DNA of 39,758 bases from REEB95 sp035934235. GTDB lineage: Bacteria; Pseudomonadota; Alphaproteobacteria; ATCC43930; CGMCC-115725. Under the pieces are notes generated by a model, which ran no database searches, was not told the DNA's origin, and was given only the letters and a program-made list of their open reading frames with translations. This document shows positions 1 through 8,204 of this stretch, one piece after another (positions within the stretch are counted from its first letter, which is position 1; every line of letters begins with the position of its first letter). The position numbers and the translations under genes are program-made. The stretch spans positions 1-39,758 of the forward strand of contig DASYYB010000059.1 in the NCBI GenBank assembly GCA_035934235.1. Direction: 5' to 3'.

Positions 1-48
1 GCGGCAATCTTCGAGGGCCACTTGCGCGCGCGCTATCTCGCGGCATAG
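1..48 (+). CDS. 3' end of an unidentified protein (partial)
   Basis: The first 48 bases form an open frame ending in TAG. It encodes the last 15 residues of a protein whose start lies upstream of the window, ending in RARYLAA. It is on the same strand as thrC with a 34-base gap, so the two could be co-transcribed. In related alphaproteobacteria thrC often follows cytochrome oxidase assembly genes such as SURF1, but this tail is too short to assign. The reading frame is what I see; gene identity is unknown. Confidence 0.5.
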   Translation, partial: AAIFEGHLRARYLAA

Positions 49-82
49 GCTCGGCCTCGACCGCCGCAATCCACGGACAACG

Positions 83-1498
83 ATGCGCTACATCAGCACC
101 CGCCACGGCCGCGCCGCGGCGACAAGCCGGCAGTTCGACGAAATTCTGCTGACCGGCATGGCGCCCGACGGCGGCCTCTATGTTCCGCAGCGGCTGCCGC
201 GTTATCGCGCCGCCTGGTTCGAGGCGTTGCGCGGCTTGTCGTATGCCGAGATCGCCGCGCGGGTGACGCAGCCGTTTCTCGGCAACGCCGTGCCGGCGGC
301 GGAATGGCGTCGCATGATCGAAGACGCCTATCGCCCGTTCACGCATCCGGCGGTGGCGCCGTTGCGGCAACTCGACGCCGGCCTGTGGCTGCTCGAGCTG
401 TTCCACGGCCCGACGCTCGCCTTCAAGGACTACGCGTTGCAGCTCGTCGGCCCGCTGTTCGATCGCGTGCTGCGCAAACGTCGCCGCCGCGTCACCATCA
501 TCGGCGCCACGTCGGGCGACACCGGTTCGGCGGCGATCGAAGCATGCCGCGATCGCGAGGCGATCGACCTTTTCATGCTCTATCCCGCCGGCCGCATCTC
601 CGAAGTGCAGCGACGCCAGATGACGACGGTGCCGGCGCGCAATGTGCACGCCGTCGCCGTCGAGGGAACGTTCGACGATTGTCAGGATTTGGTGAAGGCG
701 ATGTTCGCCGATGCGGCTTTTCGCGACGAACTCGGCCTGTCCGCCGTCAACTCGATCAACTGGGCGCGGATCATGGCCCAAATCGTCTATTACGTCGCGG
801 CGGCGGTGGCGCTCGGCGCGCCGACTCACGACGTCGCCTTCGCCGTGCCGACGGGAAATTTCGGCAACGTCTATGCCGCCCACGTCGCGCGCCGCATGGG
901 CCTGCCGATCGCGCGGCTGGCGATCGCCACCAACCGCAACGATATCCTGACACGGTTCTTCGCCCGCGGCACGATGAGCCTCGGCACTGTCGAGCCGACC
1001 ATCAGCCCGAGCATGGACATCCAGGTATCGAGCAATTTCGAGCGCTTCTTCTTCGAGCTTTCTGGCAACAGTGGCACGAAGACCGCGACCGCTTTCACGC
1101 ATTTCCGCGCCAGCGGCACGCTGCCGACGACGAAGCGCCAGTGGCAAGCGGCGCGTGCGCTGTTCCAGGCCGAACGCGTCGACGACGACGAGACGCGCGC
1201 GACCATGGGCGCGCTTTATCGCGCGGCCGGTGTGCTGATCGATCCGCACACCGCGGTGGCGCTGACTGCGGCGCGCCGCGGTCGGCGCGAGCCAGCAACG
1301 CCCATGGTGGTGATCGGAACCGCGCATCCGGCCAAATTCCCCGATGCGGTGATGGCGGCGTGTGGCGTGCGGCCGGTGATGCCGCCGCGCCTCACCAATC
1401 TGATGGCGTTGCCGGAGCGGCGGGTGAGCCTGCCGAACGATCTCGCCGCCGTGCAGAATTTCGTCCGGACGCATGTGCGCCAAGGGGTCGCGGCATGA
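83..1498 (+). CDS. thrC: Threonine synthase
   Basis: This PLP-dependent enzyme converts O-phospho-L-homoserine to L-threonine, the last step of threonine synthesis, in the cytosol. The 471-residue length fits the long bacterial ThrC class. The N-terminus has the typical MRYISTRHG opening. The PLP-binding lysine is expected at K115 in the motif GPTLAFKD, followed by the phosphate-binding region GATSGDTGSAA. The ATG at 83 has only a weak purine-rich stretch upstream, but it matches the usual N-terminus. The stop overlaps the ATG of the M16 peptidase (ATGA), so the two are translationally coupled. The matching homoserine kinase gene thrB lies about 5.6 kb away on the other strand rather than in a thr operon. 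Confidence 0.96.
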   Translation: MRYISTRHGRAAATSRQFDEILLTGMAPDGGLYVPQRLPRYRAAWFEALRGLSYAEIAARVTQPFLGNAVPAAEWRRMIEDAYRPFTHPAVAPLRQLDAGLWLLELFHGPTLAFKDYALQLVGPLFDRVLRKRRRRVTIIGATSGDTGSAAIEACRDREAIDLFMLYPAGRISEVQRRQMTTVPARNVHAVAVEGTFDDCQDLVKAMFADAAFRDELGLSAVNSINWARIMAQIVYYVAAAVALGAPTHDVAFAVPTGNFGNVYAAHVARRMGLPIARLAIATNRNDILTRFFARGTMSLGTVEPTISPSMDIQVSSNFERFFFELSGNSGTKTATAFTHFRASGTLPTTKRQWQAARALFQAERVDDDETRATMGALYRAAGVLIDPHTAVALTAARRGRREPATPMVVIGTAHPAKFPDAVMAACGVRPVMPPRLTNLMALPERRVSLPNDLAAVQNFVRTHVRQGVAA

Positions 1499-2754
1499 GT
1501 GTCCGCATCAGCCGGCTCGCCAACGGCATGCGCGTCGTCACCGACACGATGGATTCGGTCGAGACCGTGTCGCTCGGCGTTTGGGTGGATGTCGGCACGC
1601 GGCATGAGCCGAAGGAGATCAACGGCGTCGCGCACGTGCTTGAGCATATGGCGTTCAAAGGCACGGCGCGGCGGTCGGCGCTTGAGATCGCCGCCGAGAT
1701 CGAAGCGGTCGGCGGCCATCTCAACGCCTATACCTCGCGCGAGCACACCGCCTATTACGCCAAAGTGATGAAACCGGATGTGCCGTTGGCGGTCGATATC
1801 CTGGCCGACATCCTCCAGCACTCGACTTTCGAGCCGGCGGAGCTGGAGCGTGAGCGCGCCGTCATCCTGCAGGAGATCGGCCAGGCGCAGGACACGCCCG
1901 AGGACATCATCTACGACTACCTCCAGGAACAGGCGTTTCCTGATCAGCCGATGGGCCGACCGGTGCTGGGCCGCGCCGCGATCATCCGCGCCATCGCGCG
2001 CGACGCGGTGGCGGGCTATTTGACGCACAACTATGCCGCGCCCGGCATGGTCCTGGCCGCGGCGGGCAATTGCGATCACGATGCGGTGGTGGCGCTGGCC
2101 GAGCGTGCGTTCGCTGCGCTGCCGGCGCGCGGCCATGCCGCAACCGAGCCCACGCGCTATGTCGGCGGCGAATATCGCGAGGACCGTGATCTCGAGCAGG
2201 TCCATGTCCTGCTCGCGTTCCCGGGCTTCACCTTCACCGATCCGGACTACCACGCCGCCTCGGTCGTCTCGGCGGCGCTTGGCGGTGGCATGTCGTCGCG
2301 CTTGTTCCAGGAGATTCGCGAGAAACGCGGTCTGGTCTATTCGATCTATTCGTTCAGCCATTCCTATACCGACGGCGGTCTGTTCGGCGTTTACGCTGGC
2401 ACCGGCGAGCGTGAGGCGGCCGAGCTGTTGCCAGTCCTATGCGACGAAATTCGCAAGCTCGAGCGCGGTCTTGAGCCGGTCGAGCTCGATCGCGCGCGCG
2501 CCCAACTCAAGGCCGGCTTGCTGATGTCGCTCGAAGCCACCGCCGCGCGCGCCGAACAGCACGGCAATCACGTGCTGGTGTTCGACCGGCCGTTCGACGC
2601 GGCCTCAATCATCCGCCGCATCGATGCCGTCGACGCCGCCGCGGTGGCGCGCGTTGCATCGCGACTGATCGCGGCGCAGCCGACTTTCGCCGCGCTGGGT
2701 CCGATCGGCGCCGTCGAGGATTACGACCGCCTCGCGCGGCGCCTGGCGGCATAG
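1495..2754 (+). CDS. M16 family zinc peptidase (processing-peptidase-like)
   Basis: This 419-residue metallopeptidase belongs to the pitrilysin/insulinase (M16) family. The inverted zinc motif HVLEH gives ligands H47 and H51 with catalytic E50. The third ligand is E127 in VILQEIG, exactly 76 residues after H51 as the family requires. The C-terminal half carries the partner R/Y region (GGGMSSRLFQEIREKRGLVYSI). The protein resembles the mitochondrial processing peptidase beta subunit. Bacterial relatives are thought to degrade peptides, but the substrate here is unknown. The frame is open upstream into thrC. The ATG at 1495 is chosen because it overlaps the thrC stop and starts the conserved ISRLANGMRVV strand. 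Confidence 0.93.
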   Translation: MSVRISRLANGMRVVTDTMDSVETVSLGVWVDVGTRHEPKEINGVAHVLEHMAFKGTARRSALEIAAEIEAVGGHLNAYTSREHTAYYAKVMKPDVPLAVDILADILQHSTFEPAELERERAVILQEIGQAQDTPEDIIYDYLQEQAFPDQPMGRPVLGRAAIIRAIARDAVAGYLTHNYAAPGMVLAAAGNCDHDAVVALAERAFAALPARGHAATEPTRYVGGEYREDRDLEQVHVLLAFPGFTFTDPDYHAASVVSAALGGGMSSRLFQEIREKRGLVYSIYSFSHSYTDGGLFGVYAGTGEREAAELLPVLCDEIRKLERGLEPVELDRARAQLKAGLLMSLEATAARAEQHGNHVLVFDRPFDAASIIRRIDAVDAAAVARVASRLIAAQPTFAALGPIGAVEDYDRLARRLAA

Positions 2755-2764
2755 GGAGACGCCG

Positions 2765-3403
2765 GTGGGGTCGGAGCTCCTGGCCATCACCCGCTTTTTC
2801 GGCGCCGCGCCGCCGCCGTTCCGGCTCGTCGGCCCACGCGTCACGCTACGCACGCCCGAGCGCGAGGATTTCGACGAATGGGCGATCCTGCGCGCCGAAT
2901 CGCGCGGTTTCCTTACGCCGTTTGAGCCGAGCTGGCCCAGCGACGCGGTCACCCGCGCCGGTTTCCGCCGGCGTTTGCAGCGCTATGCCGCCGATTGGCG
3001 CAGCGACCAGGGCTACAGCTTCCTGCTGGTTCGCCGCGCCGACCGCGTGCTGCTCGGTGGCATCAGCCTGTCGAACGTCCGCCGCGGCGTCGCCGAAACC
3101 GCCAGCCTGGGTTATTGGATCGGCGAGCGCTTCGCGCGCCAAGGCTACATGACCGACGGGCTCAGGCTCGCGCTCGCGTTCGCGTTCGACCGGCTGCGGC
3201 TGCACCGGGTCGAAGCCGCCTGCCTGCCGCACAACCAGGCGAGCCGGCGGCTGCTGTTGAAAGGCGGTTTCCGCGATGAGGGCTACGCCAAGGAATATCT
3301 GTCGATCGACGGCCGTTGGCAGGATCACCTGCTTTTCGCGCTGCTGGCCAGCGAATGGACCCGGCAAGGCGAGGTGACCCGCGCCGCCGAGACGGTGTCG
3401 TGA
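2765..3403 (+). CDS. GNAT acetyltransferase, RimJ-type
   Basis: This 212-residue protein is a GCN5-related N-acetyltransferase of the RimJ/RimL/SpeG subgroup. These use acetyl-CoA to acetylate protein N-termini or small amines. Evidence is the LVGPRVTLRTP opening, the YSFLLVRR and GGISLSN core strands, the acetyl-CoA loop ARQGYMTDG, and the C-terminal HNQASRRLLLKGGF segment typical of RimJ. A GTG start at 2765 is preceded by AGGGAG and lies 10 bases after the peptidase stop, so it closes the thrC-M16-GNAT transcription unit. The same three-gene order recurs in Rhodospirillales as I recall it. The substrate cannot be told from sequence. Confidence 0.88.
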   Translation: MGSELLAITRFFGAAPPPFRLVGPRVTLRTPEREDFDEWAILRAESRGFLTPFEPSWPSDAVTRAGFRRRLQRYAADWRSDQGYSFLLVRRADRVLLGGISLSNVRRGVAETASLGYWIGERFARQGYMTDGLRLALAFAFDRLRLHRVEAACLPHNQASRRLLLKGGFRDEGYAKEYLSIDGRWQDHLLFALLASEWTRQGEVTRAAETVS

Positions 3404-3408
3404 ACGGT

Positions 3409-3963
3409 TCAGGCGCGCCCGGATTCGCCGGACAGCGACAGCAAGTCGACGCCGAGCTTGGCGAGCGCGCGCTGCCATTTCTCGCCGTACTGGGCGTCGA
3501 ACACGATCTCCTCGTCCGCGGCGACGCTCAGCCAGCCGTTCGCCTGGATCTCGGAATCGAGCTGGCCGGGCCCCCAGCCGGCATAGCCCAGCGCCAGCAG
3601 GCTGCGTTTGGGTCCGCTGCCGCGGCCGATGGCGCGCAGGATCTCGAGCGTGGCGGTGAGCGCAACGTTGCCGCCGACGACCAGCGTGCCGTCCTCGACA
3701 TAATCGGCCGAGTGCAGCACGAAACCCCGGCCGGCCTCGACCGGACCGCCGAAATGGATGTGCCGGTCATCGCCCTCAGTCTTGGTCTCGATGCCGAGCT
3801 GTTTCATCAGCGCTGGCCACGTCACGTCGTCGAGCAGCCGGTTGACCACCAGCCCCATCGCGCCGTCTTCGTTGTGGGCGCAGAGATAGACCACCGCGCG
3901 CGCGAAACGCGGGTCCTGCATTTGCGGCATGGCGACCAGAAGGTGACCGGCAAGCGACGTCAC
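3409..3963 (-). CDS. YqgE/AlgH family protein (UPF0301)
   Basis: This 184-residue protein belongs to the conserved YqgE/AlgH family. Its biochemical function is unsettled; AlgH was linked to alginate regulation in Pseudomonas. Hallmarks are LLVAMPQMQDPRFARAVVYLCAH near the start, GAMGLVVN, FGGPVEAGRGFVLH and GYAGWGPGQLDSE. The frame is open far upstream because of high GC. I chose GTG at 3963 because GGAGG lies five bases before it and the product then begins directly at the family's first strand. A TTG at 3984 is the alternative. The gene is divergent from the DsbD gene with about 69 bases between starts, and converges on the GNAT gene with a 5-base gap. Confidence 0.9.
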   Translation of the reverse strand: MTSLAGHLLVAMPQMQDPRFARAVVYLCAHNEDGAMGLVVNRLLDDVTWPALMKQLGIETKTEGDDRHIHFGGPVEAGRGFVLHSADYVEDGTLVVGGNVALTATLEILRAIGRGSGPKRSLLALGYAGWGPGQLDSEIQANGWLSVAADEEIVFDAQYGEKWQRALAKLGVDLLSLSGESGRA

Positions 3964-4032
3964 GACGACCTCCGGCTTCCTCAAATAAGCCCGCACCGCC
4001 AACCTTGCAAGACACGCTGGCGGGTCTGGCGC

Positions 4033-6117
4033 ATGGTCGCGGCGCTGCTGTTGCTCGTGGCGGCGTTTACCGTGCCGGCGCGCGCCGAAACGGCGTCGTC
4101 GGCGTGGTTCACGACCGACCAGGGCAAGGTACGGCTCATCGCCGCGCGGGCCGCTCTCGCCGGACAGGAAACGCAGACGTTCGGCCTTGAGTTCCGGATG
4201 GCGCCGGGCTGGCACATCTATTGGCGTTCGCCGGGCGACGCGGGCTATCCGCCGCGGCTCGATTGGGCTGGCTCGGCGAATCTCGCGCACGCGGACATGC
4301 TGTGGCCGGCGCCGCAACGGTTCTCGGTCCTGGGGCTCGAGACCATGGGCTACAGCGATGCGGTGGTCCTGCCTATTACGGTGCGCGTCGCGGATCCCGC
4401 CAAGCCGCTCGACCTGACGGCGCATCTCGATTATCTCACCTGCCGCGAAATCTGCGTGCCGTACCAGACCGTGCTGCGTTTGGAATTGCCCGCGGGCGCG
4501 TCGCCGGCCGGTACGGCCGGCTATGCCGCGCTTATCGATCAGTTCGCGGCGCAGGTGCCGGGCGATGGCAGCAAGGTCGGACTCAGGCTCGACGGTGCCG
4601 CGGTCGACGACGGACCGCGGCCGGCCTTGTTGCTGCACGTGACCGCATCGCCGCCGCTGGTGTCACCCGACGCCTTCGTCGAAGGCGCCGCCAATGTCGC
4701 CGTCGGCGCGCCGCGGTTGACGGCTGGCGCGACGCTGGGCAGCAGCCTGTTGCGGCTGCCGCTCGATGGCGGTGGCGCCCATGCGCTCCGCAACCTCGTG
4801 GGCAAGCCGCTTACCGTCACCCTCACGGACGGCTCGCGCGCGATGACGGCGACGATCGTTCCGGCATTGGCGCCGCCGCCCGCCGTCGACTGGATGCGGC
4901 TACTGCCGATGCTGGTTTTGGCGCTGGCCGGCGGCTTCATTCTCAATTTCATGCCGTGCGTGCTGCCGGTGCTGGCGCTGAAACTGCTCGGCACGGTCGA
5001 CCACGCGGCGCGCGGCCACGGTGCGGTTCGTGCCGGCTTCCTGGCGAGCGCCGCCGGCATCGTTGTCACGTTTCTCGCCCTGGCGGCCGTCGCCATCGGC
5101 TTCCGCGCAGCAGGAATCGCGGTCGGCTGGGGATTGCAGTTCCAGCAGCCGGCATTTTTGGTCGCTATGGCGGCGATCCTGACAGTGTTCGCGGCGAACG
5201 TTTGGGGCCTGTTCGAGATTCCCCTGCCGGCGGGGGTGACCGCGCTGGGTGAAAGACGTGCCCATCTCGGCAGCTTCTTCGCCGGCGTCCTCGCGACGTT
5301 GCTGGCGACGCCCTGCACTGCGCCGCTACTCGGCACGGCGCTCGGCTTCGCGCTGCTATCGCCGCCGGTGGTGGCGCTGGCGATCTTTGCCGCCATGGGG
5401 ATCGGATTGGCGCTCCCGTATCTCGCGGTCGCGGCCGTGCCGGGCTTGGCGCTGTGGCTGCCGAAGCCCGGCGCTTGGATGGTCGAATTGAAGCGCGTGC
5501 TCGGCGTGGCGTTGGCGGCGACCGCGATCTGGCTGCTGTGGGTCCTGGCGGTCGAAAGCGGCACGGCGGTCGCAATCGTCTGCGGCATGCTGCTGATCGC
5601 GGTCGTCCTTGCCGTCGGCTGGATTCGGCCGGCGGTCGCACGCCGGCTCGCCGTTGTCGCGCTGATCGTCGCCGCGTTCGTCGTGCCGAATCTTGTCGCG
5701 CCGCCGTCATCGTCCGAGACACCGGACGGATTCTGGCAGCCGTTCGATGAAAGCCGGATCGCATCGCTGGTCGCACAAGGACATACCGTCTTTGTCGACG
5801 TCACCGCCGATTGGTGCCTTACGTGCAAGGTCAACGCCGGATTCGCGCTGGCGCCGGCGGTCGTGCGCCAACGTCTGACTGCGCCCGACGTCGTCGCCAT
5901 GCGGGCCGACTGGACGCGGCCCAATCCCGCCATTGCGCGTTACCTGCGCGAGTTCGGCCGTTACGGTATCCCCTTCAATGTGGTCTATGGGCCGCGCGCG
6001 CCGCAGGGTGTGGTCCTGCCCGAAATCCTGACCCCTGATTCGGTGTTGAACGGCCTCGCCCGGGCGGCGGCGCCCGCCGCGCCAGCGGCCGCATCCACGG
6101 CCCCGCGGGGCGGATGA
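4033..6117 (+). CDS. DsbD/ScsB-family thiol:disulfide interchange protein
   Basis: This 694-residue inner-membrane protein passes electrons from cytosolic thioredoxin to periplasmic thiol proteins. A signal peptide ends near ARA-ET (residue 18). The periplasmic N-terminal domain has a CREIC cysteine pair (C137, C141). The membrane domain carries the DsbD cysteines C309 (FMPCVLP) and C428 (ATPCTAPLLG) among about eight hydrophobic segments. The C-terminal thioredoxin-like domain has CLTC at C595/C598. All three redox cysteine pairs are therefore present. The frame is open upstream across the YqgE gene; ATG 4033 is chosen because it begins the signal peptide. The downstream peroxiredoxin fits a shared redox role. 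ScsB-like is as good a name as DsbD. Confidence 0.92.
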   Translation: MVAALLLLVAAFTVPARAETASSAWFTTDQGKVRLIAARAALAGQETQTFGLEFRMAPGWHIYWRSPGDAGYPPRLDWAGSANLAHADMLWPAPQRFSVLGLETMGYSDAVVLPITVRVADPAKPLDLTAHLDYLTCREICVPYQTVLRLELPAGASPAGTAGYAALIDQFAAQVPGDGSKVGLRLDGAAVDDGPRPALLLHVTASPPLVSPDAFVEGAANVAVGAPRLTAGATLGSSLLRLPLDGGGAHALRNLVGKPLTVTLTDGSRAMTATIVPALAPPPAVDWMRLLPMLVLALAGGFILNFMPCVLPVLALKLLGTVDHAARGHGAVRAGFLASAAGIVVTFLALAAVAIGFRAAGIAVGWGLQFQQPAFLVAMAAILTVFAANVWGLFEIPLPAGVTALGERRAHLGSFFAGVLATLLATPCTAPLLGTALGFALLSPPVVALAIFAAMGIGLALPYLAVAAVPGLALWLPKPGAWMVELKRVLGVALAATAIWLLWVLAVESGTAVAIVCGMLLIAVVLAVGWIRPAVARRLAVVALIVAAFVVPNLVAPPSSSETPDGFWQPFDESRIASLVAQGHTVFVDVTADWCLTCKVNAGFALAPAVVRQRLTAPDVVAMRADWTRPNPAIARYLREFGRYGIPFNVVYGPRAPQGVVLPEILTPDSVLNGLARAAAPAAPAAASTAPRGG

Positions 6118-6181
6118 TTTTTCGCGCCGGCCGGTCTATGGTGCGGCCGCGCAACCGGCCCAGCTCAAAACAGGAGAGGCA

Positions 6182-6664
6182 ATGACCATCAAGGTTGGCG
6201 ACAAGATTCCGTCGGTCAAGCTCATGACCATGACCGCCGATGGACCGAAACCCATCACCAGCGACGACATCTTCAAGGGCAAGAAGGTCGTCTTGTTCGC
6301 GTTGCCCGGCGCCTTCACGCCAACCTGTTCCGCCAAGCACCTGCCGGGCTTCGTTGAAAAGTTCTCGGCGCTGAAGGACAAGGGGATCGACACGGTTGCC
6401 TGCCTGTCGGTCAACGACGCGTTCGTCATGGGCGCCTGGGGCAAGGACCAGAAGGTCGGTGATAGGGTGCTGATGCTGGCGGACGGCAGCGGCGACTTCA
6501 CCAAGGCCGTCGGGCTCGAACTCGATCTGACCGATCGCGGCCTGGGCAAGCGCTCGCAGCGCTATGCCATGGTGGTCGACAACGGCGTCGTCCGCACGCT
6601 CAACGTCGAGGCGCCCGGCGCGTTCGAGGTGTCGAGCGCCGACGCGGTGCTGAAGACACTCTAG
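6182..6664 (+). CDS. Peroxiredoxin, Prx5 type
   Basis: This 160-residue thiol peroxidase of the Prx5/AhpE-like atypical class reduces hydroperoxides, usually with glutaredoxin or glutathione as reductant. The peroxidatic cysteine is C49 in the motif PGAFTPTC, which matches the PxxxTxxC signature. The typical MTIKVGDKIPSVKL start and the SQRYAMVVDNG strand are present. A strong AGGAGAGG sits four bases before the ATG. It follows the DsbD-family gene by 64 bases and could be co-transcribed. It ends only 9 bases before the convergent rnhA stop. In many alphaproteobacteria the gene is also found beside rnhA, so its link to DsbD may be positional. Confidence 0.95.
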   Translation: MTIKVGDKIPSVKLMTMTADGPKPITSDDIFKGKKVVLFALPGAFTPTCSAKHLPGFVEKFSALKDKGIDTVACLSVNDAFVMGAWGKDQKVGDRVLMLADGSGDFTKAVGLELDLTDRGLGKRSQRYAMVVDNGVVRTLNVEAPGAFEVSSADAVLKTL

Positions 6665-6673
6665 GCCGAATCG

Positions 6674-7117
6674 TCAGCGTCGCGCCGCGGTGATCGCCGC
6701 GCGCGCGAGCGCATCGGCCCGCTCGTTTTCGGGGTGGCCGGAATGGCCGCGGATCCAGCGCCACGCGACGTCGTGGCGCACAAGCGCCGCCTCGAGCCGC
6801 CGCCATAAATCGGCGTTCTTCACCGGCTTCTTGTCGGCCGTCTTCCAACCGCGCGCTTTCCAGCGCGGCAGCCATTCGGTAATGCCGTCGTGGACGTAAC
6901 GGCTGTCGGTATGAACGATCGCGCGCACGCCGCGTTTCAGGTGCTCGAGCGCGGCGATCGCCGCCATCAGTTCCATCCGGTTGTTGGTCGTTTTGGCCTC
7001 GAAGCCGGAGAGCTCCTTTTCGACGCCGTCGTAGCGCAACAACACGCCCCAGCCGCCTGGGCCGGGATTACCGCTGCACGCGCCGTCGGTGAAAATCTCG
7101 ACGACACCGTCGCTCAC
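6674..7117 (-). CDS. rnhA: Ribonuclease HI
   Basis: This 147-residue endonuclease cuts the RNA strand of RNA:DNA hybrids with two Mg2+ ions. All four catalytic acids are visible: D11 (FTDGACSGNPGPGG), E49 (NRMELMAA), D71 (HTDSRYV) and D135 (NERADALA). They are offset by one from E. coli D10/E48/D70/D134. The basic handle KARGWKTADKKPVKN is present too. The GTG start at 7117 overlaps the thrB stop (GTGA), so rnhA is translationally coupled to thrB. The open frame continues upstream antisense to other reading frames, but nothing before this GTG resembles RNase H. The thrB-rnhA pair is common in alphaproteobacteria. Confidence 0.97.
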   Translation of the reverse strand: MSDGVVEIFTDGACSGNPGPGGWGVLLRYDGVEKELSGFEAKTTNNRMELMAAIAALEHLKRGVRAIVHTDSRYVHDGITEWLPRWKARGWKTADKKPVKNADLWRRLEAALVRHDVAWRWIRGHSGHPENERADALARAAITAARR

Positions 7118-8079
7118 GAATCGAAACCGTAGGCGGCCGGGCTGGTGACGCCGCGGTGGAAGCGCAGCTTCTGAAGGTATTCGAGCGGGTCCTTCGGCCG
7201 CACGAAGGCGCCGGGCGCCTGATGCAGCCGGTCGTAAAGCCGCGTCAGCAGGAAGCGAATAGCGCTGCCGCGCGCCAGCAGCGGCAGGGCTTCGATCTCG
7301 GCGTCGGCCAGCGGCCGCACCGCTCGGTATTTCGCCAGTAGCAGCTTGGCCTTGGTAACGTTGAAGCTGCCGTCGCTTTCGAAGCACCAGGCGTTGAGAC
7401 AGATCGCCAGGTCGTAGGCGAAGAAATCGGTGCAGGCGAAATAGAAATCGATCAGGCCCGACACCGTCTCGTTGCGGAAGAACACGTTGTCGGGGAAGAG
7501 GTCGGCGTGAATGATGCCGCGCGGCAGGTCGTTCGGCCACAACCGCCGCAATTCGGCAAGCTCGGTGCGCAATTCTTCGGCCAAGCCGGCTTTGATCTCG
7601 TCGGCGCGCGCGGAACAGGCGCCGTAAAGCCGCTCCCAGCCGGCGAGCGACAGGTCGTTGGCGCGATTCGACGAGAAGCCGGCGCTGGCGTGGTGCAACT
7701 GCGCCAGTGCGCCGCCGACGCCGGCGCAGTGATAGGGATGAATGCGACGCGGCCACATGCCGTCGAGGAAGGTGACGATCGCCGCTGGCCGGCCGCAGAG
7801 CTTGCGCAGCGCGCCGCCGTCGCGGCCGTGGACCGGCGTCGGACACGGAATGCCATGTTTCGCCAGATGCTCCATCAGCGCCAGGAAGAACGGCAGGTCG
7901 GCCGGCGCCACGCGCTTCTCATAGAGCGTCAGGATGTAAGTGCCGGTGTCGGCGCGCAGCAGGTAGTTGGAGTTCTCGACGCCTTCCGCGATGCCCTTGC
8001 ACGACACCACCTCGCCGATCGTGTACTCGGCGATGAAAGCCCTGAGCTCCTCGTCGGGAACATCGGTATAGACGGCCAT
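7114..8079 (-). CDS. thrB: Homoserine kinase (ThrB2-type, APH fold)
   Basis: This 321-residue kinase phosphorylates homoserine to O-phosphohomoserine, the substrate of the threonine synthase encoded at the left end. It belongs to the aminoglycoside phosphotransferase-like class, not the GHMP class used by E. coli. Supporting features are the MAVYTDVPDEELRAF start, the GVENSNYLL nucleotide-binding strand, the Brenner catalytic loop IIHADLFPDNVFF and the metal-binding GLIDFYFA. Length matches the family. It is the first gene of a thrB-rnhA unit and is divergent from the lipoprotein gene across 125 bases. In many relatives ispH precedes thrB; here it does not. Confidence 0.95.
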   Translation of the reverse strand: MAVYTDVPDEELRAFIAEYTIGEVVSCKGIAEGVENSNYLLRADTGTYILTLYEKRVAPADLPFFLALMEHLAKHGIPCPTPVHGRDGGALRKLCGRPAAIVTFLDGMWPRRIHPYHCAGVGGALAQLHHASAGFSSNRANDLSLAGWERLYGACSARADEIKAGLAEELRTELAELRRLWPNDLPRGIIHADLFPDNVFFRNETVSGLIDFYFACTDFFAYDLAICLNAWCFESDGSFNVTKAKLLLAKYRAVRPLADAEIEALPLLARGSAIRFLLTRLYDRLHQAPGAFVRPKDPLEYLQKLRFHRGVTSPAAYGFDS

Positions 8080-8142
8080 GCGGATTACGACTCGCGACGC
8101 CCGGGCGCTTGTGCGACGTTGGATCGTCGAATAGAGTGCGAG

Positions 8143-8179
8143 CCGATTTTTTGCCCGCCGATTTTCGGCACGTTAATAC
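8143..8179 (+). promoter_or_regulatory. Possible promoter with direct and inverted repeats upstream of the lipoprotein-Kir unit
   Basis: The 125-base divergent region between thrB and the lipoprotein gene contains two copies of CCGATTTT (8143-8150 and 8158-8165). The second lies inside a hairpin-forming inverted repeat, GCCGA-TTT-TCGGC (8157-8169). A TTGCCC at 8151 and a TAATAC at 8174 are spaced 17 bases apart, which could serve as a weak -35/-10 pair reading toward the lipoprotein gene. This is pattern recognition only, and the match to consensus is partial. Confidence 0.25.
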
Positions 8180-8204
8180 AGGCGGAACCCCTAAGGAAAG
8201 GGCG

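Noticed and set aside
1216..2361. 381-codon minus-strand open frame across thrC and the M16 gene
   Set aside because: Shadow frame; both plus-strand proteins have complete active sites.
4539..5933. 464-codon minus-strand open frame inside the DsbD-family gene
   Set aside because: Ser/Thr/Ala-rich translation with no motif, opposite a complete DsbD-like protein with all redox cysteines.
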